A DNA stretch of 64,000 bases from Bacillus sp. OV322 (GTDB lineage: Bacteria > Bacillota > Bacilli > Bacillales > DSM-1321). Shown in pieces: positions 16,995 through 25,360 of this stretch. Under the pieces are notes generated by a model. The model saw only the letters and a list, made by a program, of their open reading frames with translations. It did no database searches and had not been told where the DNA came from. Within the stretch, counting starts at the first letter, position 1. Every line of letters begins with the position of its first letter. Both the position numbers and the translations under genes were made by a program. Location of the stretch: contig NZ_FOMA01000007.1 of the NCBI RefSeq assembly GCF_900112495.1, forward strand, positions 238,212 to 302,211, read 5' to 3'.

Positions 16995-16999
16995 AAAGA

Positions 17000-17572
17000 A
17001 TGAATCGAAAGCTCGTATTGGCACTAAGTTTATTATATGTTCTGTTCATGGCCATTTTATTTTTTCATTACTATCAAAGCGGAGAATCATTTAAATATCT
17101 AGTTGCAATTGGAGGAGTAGTCTGCGGGGCCATTCCTCTCCTTTTATCATTGTTCACAAAACTAAAGTTCAATTTGCCCATTACAATCTCCTACCTGATT
17201 TTCTTATTCGGATCCCAATTTTTAGGATCTATTTCAGGATGGTATGGTCTGGGATGGTGGGACACCTTCTTGCACTTTATCAGCGGGGGAATTCTCTCTT
17301 TTGCAGGAATCGCTCTATACGAGAGGCTTCTGCACAGAGGAGCAGGAGAAAGCATCTCAGCCTGGTTCGTCTTTTTATATACTGTATCCTTTGCTGCACT
17401 CGGCGGGGTTGTATGGGAAATATATGAATTTAGCTCTGATCAGTTTTTCGGGATGTCCCTGCAGGGCGGCGGAAATACAGATACAATGACAGATTTGATT
17501 GCGGATACAATCGGCGGTCTGATAATTGCAATATATGCAGGATGGCGCACAGCCATTAAATTGAAACAATAA
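17000..17572 (+). CDS. DUF2238-type membrane protein, second of tandem pair
   Basis: 190 residues from the ATG at 17000 behind GGGGTGA, five bases of spacing. A GTG at 16991 is an alternative start. It is a paralogue of the preceding protein, with the same helix layout and motifs (GWWDTFLHF, VVWEIYEFSSDQ, GNTDTMTDLIAD). The start regions of the two genes also resemble each other at DNA level, consistent with a tandem duplication. The His, Glu and Asp residues in the shared motifs could form a polar or metal site in the membrane, but this is inference. Confidence 0.78.
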   Translation: MNRKLVLALSLLYVLFMAILFFHYYQSGESFKYLVAIGGVVCGAIPLLLSLFTKLKFNLPITISYLIFLFGSQFLGSISGWYGLGWWDTFLHFISGGILSFAGIALYERLLHRGAGESISAWFVFLYTVSFAALGGVVWEIYEFSSDQFFGMSLQGGGNTDTMTDLIADTIGGLIIAIYAGWRTAIKLKQ

Positions 17573-17590
17573 AGAATCTTAAAATCTGAC

Positions 17591-17678
17591 GCAAAAAAAC
17601 GCCAGGAGACCTGAACGGCACCTACCCTGTTAGGCCAAAGCTAACAAATGAGGTGTGCAGAGATCTTGGCGTTTTGTT
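17591..17678. terminator. Long multi-tier hairpin between convergent genes
   Basis: Three nested stems: ACGCCA with TGGCGT (17599-17604 and 17667-17672), GCACCT with AGGT-GC (bulged), and TGTTAG with CTAACA (17628-17633 and 17641-17646). T-runs lie on both outer sides. Extra pairs near AGACC work only as G-U pairs in the minus-strand RNA, so folding is better on that strand. Confidence 0.7.
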
Positions 17679-17943
17679 TACGTATGAGCAGGCATTTCTT
17701 CATGTTTAACAAGGGCATATTTTTCCCAATTCCTGCTTCTCCAGCGGAAATACATGACCACCGCCCGGGTCCATTCGTCTGCTGCTATGGCGAGCCAAAG
17801 TTCTGGAAGTCCTAGATGAAATTGAAAAACTAGCAAGTAGCCCAATGGTAGGCTCATGCAGACCATTGAAAACAATCCTGCCCAGAGCGGATACACGGCA
17901 TCACCGGCAGCCCGCAGATCAGCACTGGCGGAAGCTAATTCGA
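17678..17943 (-). pseudogene. C-terminal remnant of a MATE-family efflux pump
   Basis: About 88 codons match the end of MATE multidrug transporters: AAGDAVYPLWAGLFSMV, LPLGYLLVF, GLPELWLAIAADEWTRAVV and FRWRSRNWEKYALVKHE. Intact members have about 450 residues, so the first 350 or so are missing. Upstream the frame runs into the terminator hairpin of the esterase gene, with no ribosome site. The remnant is best read as the leftover of a deletion. Its 3' hairpin at 17591-17678 was probably its terminator. Confidence 0.75.
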
Positions 17944-17964
17944 GGTTTCTTGCTCCGAGAGAAA

Positions 17965-17990
17965 GCTTGTGCATCTTTGGATGCACAAGC
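17965..17990 (-). terminator. Terminator after esterase gene
   Basis: Perfect 11-bp stem GCTTGTGCATC and GATGCACAAGC with a 4-base loop, immediately past the esterase stop codon. The following minus-strand sequence is TTTCTCTC, a moderate U-tract. Confidence 0.75.
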
Positions 17991-17996
17991 CGCAAA

Positions 17997-18935
17997 TCAC
18001 TTTATATTTGTGACAGCATGATGCAGTTCTAATGCAGCCTCCTCCAGCGCCATTTTCGCTTCAGGCACCACCGGGGCAAAGTTTGCATATCCATGAATCA
18101 GGCCACTGTAATTTTTATAAAATACAGGGACTCCGCTAGCCCTGAGTTTTTCTGCATATGCTTTGCCGACATCACGAAGCGGATCATACTCTGCAGTGAA
18201 TATGGAGGCAGGCGGCAATCCGCTCAAATCATGATATAAAATTGGTGAAGCATAAGGATCATTGATTTCTTCATCGCGATTGAAATAATGGCTTCTGAAC
18301 CACTGCATTATTTCTCCTGTCAATAAATAGCCTTCTCCGTTTTCCTGCATGGAAGGCGGCTCTTCTTCATATCCTGTAGAAGGATAAATAAGCAGCTGAT
18401 GTATGATGCTTGGTCCCCTGCGTTCTTTTGACATAATGCAAGCTACAGCGGCCAAATTTCCGCCGGCACTGTCTCCGCCTACAGCAATACGTGCAGGATC
18501 AATTTCATATTCTTTATGTTCAGAAGCAATCCTTACGAGCGAATCATACGCATCATTTACTGCAGCCGGAAATTTATTTTCTGGAGCTAATCGATAGCCG
18601 ACAGAAATAACCTTGCACCCTGATGTGTTAGCCAGTGTCCGGCAGATAGAATCATGGCTCTCCAAACTGCCGATTACCCATCCTCCTCCGTGAAAAAATA
18701 CTAATGCAGGATACGGCGCCAGTCCTTCTGGTGTATATATCCTTATCGGAAGATCACGCCCATCAAGGGACAATAATTTATCTTCCACATCATGGACCTG
18801 TTCTTTAGGCTGCTGAAAATCCAGCCCCCGGTTCTCCCTTTTCCGGTAATCTTCGGGAGATACTTTATCCAATGGCATTTGCGGAATTTCTTTCATTTTA
18901 TCTAAGAAATACTTTATTTTCGCGTTAACAGGCAT
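17997..18935 (-). CDS. Alpha/beta hydrolase of the hormone-sensitive lipase family
   Basis: 312 residues, normal for this family. It has the oxyanion motif FFHGGGWVIG, the nucleophile motif GGDSAGGN, the acid in AEYDPLRD and the catalytic His in GLIHGYANF. The start at 18935 follows AAGGAGG. There is no signal peptide, so it is a cytoplasmic esterase or lipase for short to medium acyl esters. It is transcribed alone, ending at the perfect hairpin at 17965-17990, and the MATE remnant downstream is separate. Confidence 0.9.
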   Translation of the reverse strand: MPVNAKIKYFLDKMKEIPQMPLDKVSPEDYRKRENRGLDFQQPKEQVHDVEDKLLSLDGRDLPIRIYTPEGLAPYPALVFFHGGGWVIGSLESHDSICRTLANTSGCKVISVGYRLAPENKFPAAVNDAYDSLVRIASEHKEYEIDPARIAVGGDSAGGNLAAVACIMSKERRGPSIIHQLLIYPSTGYEEEPPSMQENGEGYLLTGEIMQWFRSHYFNRDEEINDPYASPILYHDLSGLPPASIFTAEYDPLRDVGKAYAEKLRASGVPVFYKNYSGLIHGYANFAPVVPEAKMALEEAALELHHAVTNIK

Positions 18936-19154
18936 CCAGGAAAGCCTCCTTATTGAAAAAATATTTCAATTATTATTATAATTCCCTTTGCGGAAATATC
19001 TCAAATTTAATACCTATGCTAAATAAAGTTTTAGAGACTGGCTTTATTAACTTTTTACTTTCTTTTAAGCGTTCACACAGAAGCTTAGCTTCACCGTTTC
19101 TTCTTTAATTCCAATTGGCTAAATATTATTTTCTGACCTGATAATAAAAAAGGA

Positions 19155-19183
19155 TTGACACATTTAAGATCCCCGCATATAAT
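19155..19183 (+). promoter_or_regulatory. Consensus sigma-A promoter for doxX-like gene
   Basis: TTGACA (19155-19160), a 17-bp spacer and TATAAT (19178-19183): a perfect match to the consensus. The start site should fall near 19190, giving a leader of about 125 bases. Confidence 0.88.
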
Positions 19184-19191
19184 TACACTAT

Positions 19192-19281
19192 ATTCGAGAT
19201 AATTAAATTCGAGATATATTTTACCTAGCTCTATTTTTTTGTTAGGATATCTTTTTTATCCATTTATCTCGAATTAAAGAT
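19192..19281. promoter_or_regulatory. MhqR-like operator sites
   Basis: ATTCGAGAT occurs twice, 15 bases apart (19192-19200 and 19207-19215), at the expected transcription start. An inverted copy forms the imperfect palindrome ATCTCGAATTAAAGAT at 19266-19281 in the leader. The half-sites match the ATCTCGAAT / ATTCGAGAT operator recalled for the MarR-type quinone sensor MhqR of B. subtilis, which controls DoxX-type genes. The assignment is by resemblance. Confidence 0.6.
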
Positions 19282-19315
19282 TATTTAACTAAAAATAATA
19301 TTGGAGGAAAATATC

Positions 19316-19714
19316 ATGATAAGTTTAGGATTATTGCTGATTCGTTTAGTGATTGGTTTATCATTTATCGGACATGGCGCACAAAAATTATTTGGATGGT
19401 TCGGCGGTCATGGGTTAAAAGGAACAGGTGGATGGTTTGACTCCATCGGTATGAAACCAGGTGTAACAATGGCTCTTTTTGCAGGCCTTGCAGAATTTGC
19501 AGGAGGATTATTCTTTGCCGCGGGTTTCCTTACACCTCTAGCAGGCATTTTGATTGCTCTCACTATGGTGATTGCCATCGTTAAAGTCCATGGAACAAAC
19601 GGTTATTGGTCTACACAAAATGGCTATGAGTATAATCTTTCCATCCTAGTTACAGCAATTGCTGTCGCTATATCCGGTGCAGGCGCATATTCTATTGATG
19701 CACTAATATTTTAA
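19316..19714 (+). CDS. DoxX family membrane protein (MhqP/CatD-like)
   Basis: 132 residues, four membrane helices. The start is the ATG at 19316 behind GGAGG. Typical DoxX motifs are LLLIRLVIGLSFIGHGAQKL, FGWFGGHGLKGT and AEFAGGLFFAAGFLTPLAG. DoxX-like proteins (MhqP, CatD) are induced by quinones and thiol-reactive electrophiles in B. subtilis and work with thiol-dependent detoxification enzymes; the biochemical role is not settled. The gene stands alone behind a consensus promoter with operator half-sites of MhqR type. No mhqR-like gene is in the window. Confidence 0.9.
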   Translation: MISLGLLLIRLVIGLSFIGHGAQKLFGWFGGHGLKGTGGWFDSIGMKPGVTMALFAGLAEFAGGLFFAAGFLTPLAGILIALTMVIAIVKVHGTNGYWSTQNGYEYNLSILVTAIAVAISGAGAYSIDALIF

Positions 19715-19806
19715 TGCAAGGTAATCAATGTGCGTGCCTGCTGATTTAGGATACGGACGAAAGATCCATGCAGAAAATCAGCGATGCACTGCAGCAACAG
19801 CCTAAT

Positions 19807-19846
19807 GTAAAACATGCCTTGAGGAATCCTTCAAGGCATGTTTTAC
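19807..19846. terminator. Bidirectional terminator, doxX-like and GNAT genes
   Basis: AAAACATGCCTTGA pairs with TCAAGGCATGTTTT (14 bp, 19809-19822 and 19831-19844) between convergent genes. Confidence 0.85.
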
Positions 19847-19856
19847 ATAACCCTAG

Positions 19857-20405
19857 TTAACGAAATAGAGGGTTTTCTTCCCATTCCTCACGCAGAAGAC
19901 CCATCCTAATTGAATCATAATATTCTCCATTATAATACCGGCACTTTCTTAGCCTTGCTTCTAAAGTCATGCCAAGTTTCTCCCCCACCTTAACCATCCG
20001 TTCATTACCCGACCAAGTCGTATAACCGACCCGAACAAGCGGCAGGGCAGTGAATAAATGATTGATCCAAAGGCGGAGTACCCTTGTACCATAACCGCCG
20101 CCCCAGGATAATGGGTTATACAGGACTATTCCCATTTCCAGCCATCTGGAAGGCTCGTGTTCCCAATAATAGCTGACTGTTCCTACAATTCCCCCATTAA
20201 CTTCAATGGCCCAAATACGGTCACTATTGATGATATTCCCCTTATTAGCTTCATAGTCTTCAAAAGAAACTTTTTTGTGTTCAAAATAAGGGGCATCCCA
20301 TTTCTTCCATTCTGGAGATTCTTCACTATAAATCATTTGCCATAATACCGGTATATCTTCTTCAGCAATAGGCCGAATGATTAATTCATGATCTTTGCAG
20401 TACAT
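19857..20405 (-). CDS. GNAT acetyltransferase, RimJ/RimL-like
   Basis: 182 residues from the ATG at 20405 (YCKDHELIIRPIAEEDIP), a typical GNAT beginning; the longer frame starting with GTG at 20462 has no ribosome site. The acetyl-CoA binding region is around MGIVLYNPLSWGGGYGTRVL and the C-terminal part carries NERMVKVGEKLGM, as in the RimJ/RimL group. It is likely to acetylate a small molecule or protein N-terminus; no substrate can be inferred. It is convergent with the doxX-like gene. Confidence 0.85.
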   Translation of the reverse strand: MYCKDHELIIRPIAEEDIPVLWQMIYSEESPEWKKWDAPYFEHKKVSFEDYEANKGNIINSDRIWAIEVNGGIVGTVSYYWEHEPSRWLEMGIVLYNPLSWGGGYGTRVLRLWINHLFTALPLVRVGYTTWSGNERMVKVGEKLGMTLEARLRKCRYYNGEYYDSIRMGLLREEWEENPLFR

Positions 20406-20658
20406 ACTTTCCCGCCTTTTTCTTTGTTTCGTTCTGCCATTTTGCCATATCTGCAGAACCACTGTCTGTATTCGGCATCAACAGTACCTTCTCCTTTAAT
20501 ATCCTTTTGAAATAAAAATTTCGAGTTTGCGTTATATTTCAAATGATAACATTGTAATATCCTGTAAAATAATATATATATAAATGAAAGGAGCCACTGT
20601 GTTTAGTGCGGTTCACCTTGTGGAAAATAAATAATAACGATCAAGGAGGGATATAGTT

Positions 20659-21243
20659 ATGCTTAAAAAAAATTTATTAGCTGCCGCCGTCTTGACTGGG
20701 TCTGTTCTGGGAACAAGCGGAGCCGCCATCCCTGCATTTAATAAAATGGCACACGCACAAACAGTGAAGTCTCCTTCTGCTGCTTCCGCTGATCAGAAAA
20801 AGGCTGAAGATGTATTGATGAAGCTTTATAAATCAGCACATACAGGGAAAATGCCTGTTCTTGTCCACAATTTTAAAATCAATGTCACTACTAGAGCAGA
20901 GGTTTATAAAAAAATCGAGAAGCCTGAAATTCCAGCAAGCAAAAAAAATCTTTTTGACACATACACTGCGACCATGGGCCAGGGAGGATATGCATTTTCT
21001 TACCATGCAAACGGCAAGATAGCTGAAATCCGCTATTTTGGCACTAACGTGGAAAGACAGCAGAACCTTGGAGGGATCACAAATAAGACATTAGCTAAAA
21101 AGCTTGGCAGGGCCGACCGAATTCTGACCATCTCTAAAACAAAGGAAAAAGATTATATATACAAAACCGGCGGCTATGAAATCCATTTTGTAGTCGGCAA
21201 GGACCATACCGTATCACATGTAAATTTAAAAGCATCTAAATAA
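20659..21243 (+). CDS. yjgB: YjgB-family secreted protein (DUF4309)
   Basis: 194 residues behind CAAGGAGGG. A signal peptide (KKNLLAAAVLTGSVLG then a probable cleavage after AHAQ) is followed by a Ser/Ala linker and the DUF4309 domain (about 50-190), with FKINVTTRAEVYKKI, GQGGYAFSYHANGKI and EIRYFGTNVERQQNLGG. This matches B. subtilis YjgB as I remember it. The function is unknown. The leader contains GTTTAG and GGAAAA 15 bases apart, a loose sigma-B-like pair. It ends at its own strong terminator. Confidence 0.85.
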   Translation: MLKKNLLAAAVLTGSVLGTSGAAIPAFNKMAHAQTVKSPSAASADQKKAEDVLMKLYKSAHTGKMPVLVHNFKINVTTRAEVYKKIEKPEIPASKKNLFDTYTATMGQGGYAFSYHANGKIAEIRYFGTNVERQQNLGGITNKTLAKKLGRADRILTISKTKEKDYIYKTGGYEIHFVVGKDHTVSHVNLKASK

Positions 21244-21250
21244 CATTTTA

Positions 21251-21283
21251 ACAGCAGCAGTATCTACTGCTGCTGTGTTTTTT
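21251..21283 (+). terminator. Terminator after yjgB
   Basis: ACAGCAGCAGTA (21251-21262) pairs with TACTGCTGCTGT, followed by GTTTTTT. Confidence 0.9.
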
Positions 21284-21290
21284 CCGGCTG

Positions 21291-21776
21291 TTATTTTAAA
21301 GCACAATCCAATATTTCCTGGTATACCATGTGCCAATCATCGTAATAAGCAGAAACATCGTGAGGACTTATAAACATCCGCTGAGCGGATTCATATTCAC
21401 CTTCGAATAGCCGGATATTTGTGATAGCCATTTTATAAAACACCTGATAACCAATTTTAGGATATGGGCTGTTTTCCGTCCATAAAGGGTTTTCACTGTG
21501 GTTAACGATTATATGCCCTAACAGTTTACATTCTCCTTCTACATATGCCTCTTCCATAGCTTCCCGTTTAAAGCAATCCTCCGGAGTTTCACCAGGTTCG
21601 ATATGTCCGCCTGGAAAATCCCATCCTCTATGGTTTAAATCCACCAATAATAATTCATCTTCATGGAAACAAAAGCCGTGTACACTTGTGATTAAATGAT
21701 TCATAGGAAGCAAGCTGTTTTCTTCCCAAGTCAATTTAACTCTGGATTCTCCCCAATTTGCATAAACAGTAGTCAA
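21291..21776 (-). CDS. Nudix hydrolase
   Basis: 161 residues from a TTG at 21776 preceded by GGAGGGGG. The Nudix box is GHIEPGETPEDCFKRE continued by AMEEAYVEG. It fits G-x5-E-x7-RE-U-x-EE-x-G-U except that the late Gly is Tyr, a position that varies in some families. The metal-binding Glu residues are present. Substrates of this superfamily are nucleoside diphosphates linked to another group. I cannot name the substrate. It is convergent with yjgB. Confidence 0.88.
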   Translation of the reverse strand: MTTVYANWGESRVKLTWEENSLLPMNHLITSVHGFCFHEDELLLVDLNHRGWDFPGGHIEPGETPEDCFKREAMEEAYVEGECKLLGHIIVNHSENPLWTENSPYPKIGYQVFYKMAITNIRLFEGEYESAQRMFISPHDVSAYYDDWHMVYQEILDCALK

Positions 21777-21827
21777 ATTTCCCCCTCCAATAAGAAAAGC
21801 GATTCACATGATATGGATCGCCCAGTA

Positions 21828-22022
21828 TTACAGACTATTTTCCTTACTGATCGCTTTGATTAATTGATCCAGTTTATCATTTCTGTCACGATCCAGCCGT
21901 GTTTTCTCATTCATAAACTCCAATACTTTTATGATGAAGTAAATACTGAATACCACTATGGCCAGATACAATAAAATGGGGATAATTGTAAATAAACCGA
22001 AAATACCGTCTCCAGAAATCAC
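21828..22022 (-). CDS. Small single-helix membrane protein
   Basis: 64 residues from a GTG at 22022, chosen because GGGAGGTGA lies five bases upstream; longer in-frame starts (to 22067) place that ribosome site inside the coding sequence. One membrane helix (about 8-31) is followed by a charged cytoplasmic tail (NEKTRLDRDRNDKLDQLIKA) likely to form a coiled coil. Such proteins are common in Bacillus and have no assigned function. It lies 51 bases upstream of the Nudix gene and may be cotranscribed with it. Confidence 0.65.
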   Translation of the reverse strand: MISGDGIFGLFTIIPILLYLAIVVFSIYFIIKVLEFMNEKTRLDRDRNDKLDQLIKAISKENSL

Positions 22023-22348
22023 AATGTTCACCTCCCTCTGCATTTGGCTAATCTTCGCCTTTTCCACTACTAAGCCTGAGCATATGTAGAGTAATTACGG
22101 GTCAATTTCCATGCTCCGCTAGTGAAGCCTCTGAATAATTTTGAAATAAATTCCAATTGAAAGAATTATATTTATCTTATTACGAATCCGCCCCTTACAC
22201 AAGATACTTTTACATACTAGGAAGTTCGTATTGTTTATTATAAAAATGGCAGATAGCAATTGAATATAATCTTATATATGGTAGCTTAGTATAGTATTGG
22301 AATTTTCCAGGTGTTTATTTAGCATCTGCGTGACTAGGAGGAAATCTT

Positions 22349-25279
22349 TTGCTGTACAAAAAGGCAAGCTGCATCTTAGCAATCTTAATTATATTCATTA
22401 TGTTTTTTGGCTTCACTCTGCCTGTAAGTAGTCTGGCTGAAACAATGCCGAATGCTTCCATTGAAAATCAGTCCATTCTTCTCGGAGAAGGTGCTGATGT
22501 ATCGGGGTTATTTGAAAAACCGGCAGTGAAATGGTACAAAATATCGCCGTCAAAAGATGACAGTGAAAAGTTCTCTCATGCAAAGATTTTAGTAAAAAGC
22601 GAAAAGATGCTGAATGTTTCGGTTTATCCAAATCTCGAAAAAGCCGCACAGGACAGCACATTTGACATGTATAGAAGTGGTGCTGGGAAGGAAGCTCCTG
22701 CAGAGATTCACTTCCCATATGCCTGGGCTAATCCCTATTATGTAAAAGTGGAATATTTGGGAGCAGAAGAATCAGAAGTGCCTGCTCCTGATTCTTCGAA
22801 TAATGAAGAAAACGGCACAGCGGAATTTTCCATTTCATACAAACCTGAAAATTTGGCGCCTTCCGAGCAGGCTGCACAACCCGAATGCCCAGTTGAACTC
22901 AGCAGCTCACAGAAAAAGTCAGGGGGCAGCCTGCTTGCTGCCATTCGTTTGTTCCGTGACGGTACTCTTGCAAAGACAGAGGAAGGCAGAAAGCTATCTT
23001 CTCTTTATTACAAAGCTTCCCCATTTTTGGCGGCAAAGCTAATCGTAAGCAAAGATAAAAGAAATGAAGTTTATGAAAATCTGATTATACTAAAGCCAAT
23101 CATTGATGATCTTAATAAGAATGGTGCTGACAGCACACACGTTATTTCTAAAAACGAACAAAAAGCCATACAGAATTTGTATGACAGTACTTATGAGGCA
23201 GCACCGTCATCATTGAAAAAACAAATGGATGAAGCTGCACAAAAGGTGGATATTTCAGGTCTTGCTGGTGAAGGTGTTACAGATGTTATGAAAGACGGGG
23301 ATATATCCCTTCCTGAAACGGCTATCAGCGGAAAATACATCATTAAGCTAAAGGATGGGAAAAAGCTGGGCGATATCCAGCGTGCAAGCGGGTATGCTGC
23401 TCAATCTGCTGTGTCTTCCATTACCAGCAGCGATAAGCTATTCGGCAACATGTATGAGCTAAATATAAAAGACACAGCTGCTCAAAATGGATTTCAGGCT
23501 AGTTCAGCTTCAGCCCTGACTGCATCACAGCTCGAAAAGCTGCCGGAAGTCGAATTCGTCGAGCCCGTCCAAAAGTTCCGCGCCCTGTCTGCAGATGTGC
23601 AATTTCCTTATCAATGGTCTCTTCAAAACAAGGGATTAAATGAAGGAAAAGCCCATGCAGATATTCACTATGATGATCTGCAAAATCTGATTCACCACCG
23701 CACACTTAAAAACACGGTAATCGCCATTGTGGATTCCGGTACAGATTCTTCTTTGGCTGATCTTAGAGAACATGTGAGGACAGATCTAGGGAAAAACATG
23801 ATCGATCAAAGTACAAACACCATGGATGACAACGGACACGGCACCCATGTATCAGGAATTATCGCTGCTTCACAGGATAATGGCTTTTCCATGAGCGGGA
23901 TTAATCCTAAAGCGCAAATTATGCCAGTCAAAGTCCTGGATGCCTCTGGACAGGGCGACACAGAAAGCGTCGCTTATGGAATAATTTACGCCGTTGATCA
24001 TGGAGCAAAAGCTATTAATCTAAGTTTAGGCGGCAAATATAGCAGAGTTCTTGAATATGCGCTTAAATATGCCTACTCTAAGAATGTCCCCGTTATCGTT
24101 GCCAGCGGAAATGACGGGCTTCCGCAATTATCCTATCCTGCATCGTCCAGATATGTTATTTCGGTGGGTGCTACCAATAGACTCGACCTTGTATCGGATT
24201 ACTCAAATTACGGAGACCGGCTGGACCTGGTTGCACCAGGTTCCGGAATACCTAGTCTGCTTCCTGATGGAAATGTTACCTATATGGACGGAACCTCCAT
24301 GGCCGCTCCGCATGTAACAGCAGCCGTCGGTTTGCTATTAGCGGAGAATCCGTCTCTAAAAATAAGTGAAATCGAAAAAATACTGCATGAAACATCAGAT
24401 CATGTTGCATTTATTGAAAAAGATAACCAGGACTCGATGGATTATTCAGAAGACGGCGAAGAACCTCCGGCTAAGCCTAATCCAGCCGGCTGGGATTTTG
24501 TTTCAGGCTACGGAAGGCTAAATGCATTTAGTGCGCTCAGTGATCTCGATCTGCATGCAAAAATCAAAATTATAAAAGATAATGAAAATCACCTTACAGG
24601 AACGGCCGCCAAGTATTCCCTGATTGAAGTAAGAAATGGCATGAAACTGCTTGGAAAATCAGCGGCATCTGCTAACGGAAGCTTCACGGTAAATATACCA
24701 GTCCAAAAAGCAAATCAGCAGCTTTTTGTCACGATCTCTTCTAAGGATCACGCTGCGAAAACAACACTTAAAGTTTACGTACAAAAAGGAGCTGCTCCTT
24801 CTGCCCCAACAGTTTCTTCTGTTACCGACAAAAGCAGCTATATCACAGGAAAAGCGCAGCCTGGACTGGCTGTCAAGGCTCTCAATACATCTAAAAGACT
24901 TATTGGCGAGGCTGTCAGTGACAGCAGAGGGTCCTACAAGATTAAGATAGCAAGGCAAAAGGCATATTCTGCTTTGTATATACACACTACTGACCTGGCG
25001 AAAAGGAACAGCAAATCCGTCAAAGTCATTGTAAAAGATAAAACGGCTCCTTCTGCACCAAAAGCAAGCTTCCATGGCAATAAAATCACCGGAAGAGCCG
25101 AATCTTTTTCTACTGTGAAAGCAGTCAATAAAGGAAAAGCTGCCGGCACAGCCAGGGCTGGGAAAAAGGGGCAATTCACCATTTCCGTGAGCAAGAAAGC
25201 AACAGGCACTATATACCTCTATGCCAGAGATAAAGCAGGAAACATGAGCAAACCAGCAAAAATCATAGTGAAGAAATAA
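22349..25279 (+). CDS. Secreted subtilisin-family (S8) serine protease with C-terminal Ig-like repeats
   Basis: 976 residues from a TTG at 22349 with AGGAGG seven bases upstream. A signal peptide ends near SSLAETMP. A long N-terminal region (about 35-430) includes an inhibitor-like propeptide before the catalytic domain. The triad is Asp462 (AIVDSGTDS), His497 (NGHGTHVSG) and Ser650 (DGTSMAAPHV), with the oxyanion Asn in VASGNDG. From about residue 740, three bacterial Ig-like units follow (motifs LTGTAAKYSL, ITGKAQPGLAVKA and ITGRAESFSTVKA), each ending in a Lys-rich strand; they may anchor the enzyme to the wall. There is no LPxTG or SLH motif. It is monocistronic with a bidirectional terminator. 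Confidence 0.92.
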   Translation: MLYKKASCILAILIIFIMFFGFTLPVSSLAETMPNASIENQSILLGEGADVSGLFEKPAVKWYKISPSKDDSEKFSHAKILVKSEKMLNVSVYPNLEKAAQDSTFDMYRSGAGKEAPAEIHFPYAWANPYYVKVEYLGAEESEVPAPDSSNNEENGTAEFSISYKPENLAPSEQAAQPECPVELSSSQKKSGGSLLAAIRLFRDGTLAKTEEGRKLSSLYYKASPFLAAKLIVSKDKRNEVYENLIILKPIIDDLNKNGADSTHVISKNEQKAIQNLYDSTYEAAPSSLKKQMDEAAQKVDISGLAGEGVTDVMKDGDISLPETAISGKYIIKLKDGKKLGDIQRASGYAAQSAVSSITSSDKLFGNMYELNIKDTAAQNGFQASSASALTASQLEKLPEVEFVEPVQKFRALSADVQFPYQWSLQNKGLNEGKAHADIHYDDLQNLIHHRTLKNTVIAIVDSGTDSSLADLREHVRTDLGKNMIDQSTNTMDDNGHGTHVSGIIAASQDNGFSMSGINPKAQIMPVKVLDASGQGDTESVAYGIIYAVDHGAKAINLSLGGKYSRVLEYALKYAYSKNVPVIVASGNDGLPQLSYPASSRYVISVGATNRLDLVSDYSNYGDRLDLVAPGSGIPSLLPDGNVTYMDGTSMAAPHVTAAVGLLLAENPSLKISEIEKILHETSDHVAFIEKDNQDSMDYSEDGEEPPAKPNPAGWDFVSGYGRLNAFSALSDLDLHAKIKIIKDNENHLTGTAAKYSLIEVRNGMKLLGKSAASANGSFTVNIPVQKANQQLFVTISSKDHAAKTTLKVYVQKGAAPSAPTVSSVTDKSSYITGKAQPGLAVKALNTSKRLIGEAVSDSRGSYKIKIARQKAYSALYIHTTDLAKRNSKSVKVIVKDKTAPSAPKASFHGNKITGRAESFSTVKAVNKGKAAGTARAGKKGQFTISVSKKATGTIYLYARDKAGNMSKPAKIIVKK

Positions 25280-25289
25280 ATTTCAGCAT

Positions 25290-25328
25290 AAGAAAAAGCA
25301 GCTCATTGGTATGAGACTGCTTTTTTCT
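25290..25328. terminator. Bidirectional terminator, protease and LCP gene
   Basis: AAAAAGCAG-CTCAT pairs with ATGAG-A-CTGCTTTTT around a 4-base loop, with A- and T-runs on either side. Confidence 0.85.
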
Positions 25329-25360
25329 TTCTATAAGTAACTGTTTCATTATTGTCCTGC

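Noticed and set aside
19765..19856. Short frame MQKISDALQQQPNVKHA running into the terminator
   Set aside because: No ribosome site; half of it is the bidirectional hairpin, so chance is more likely.
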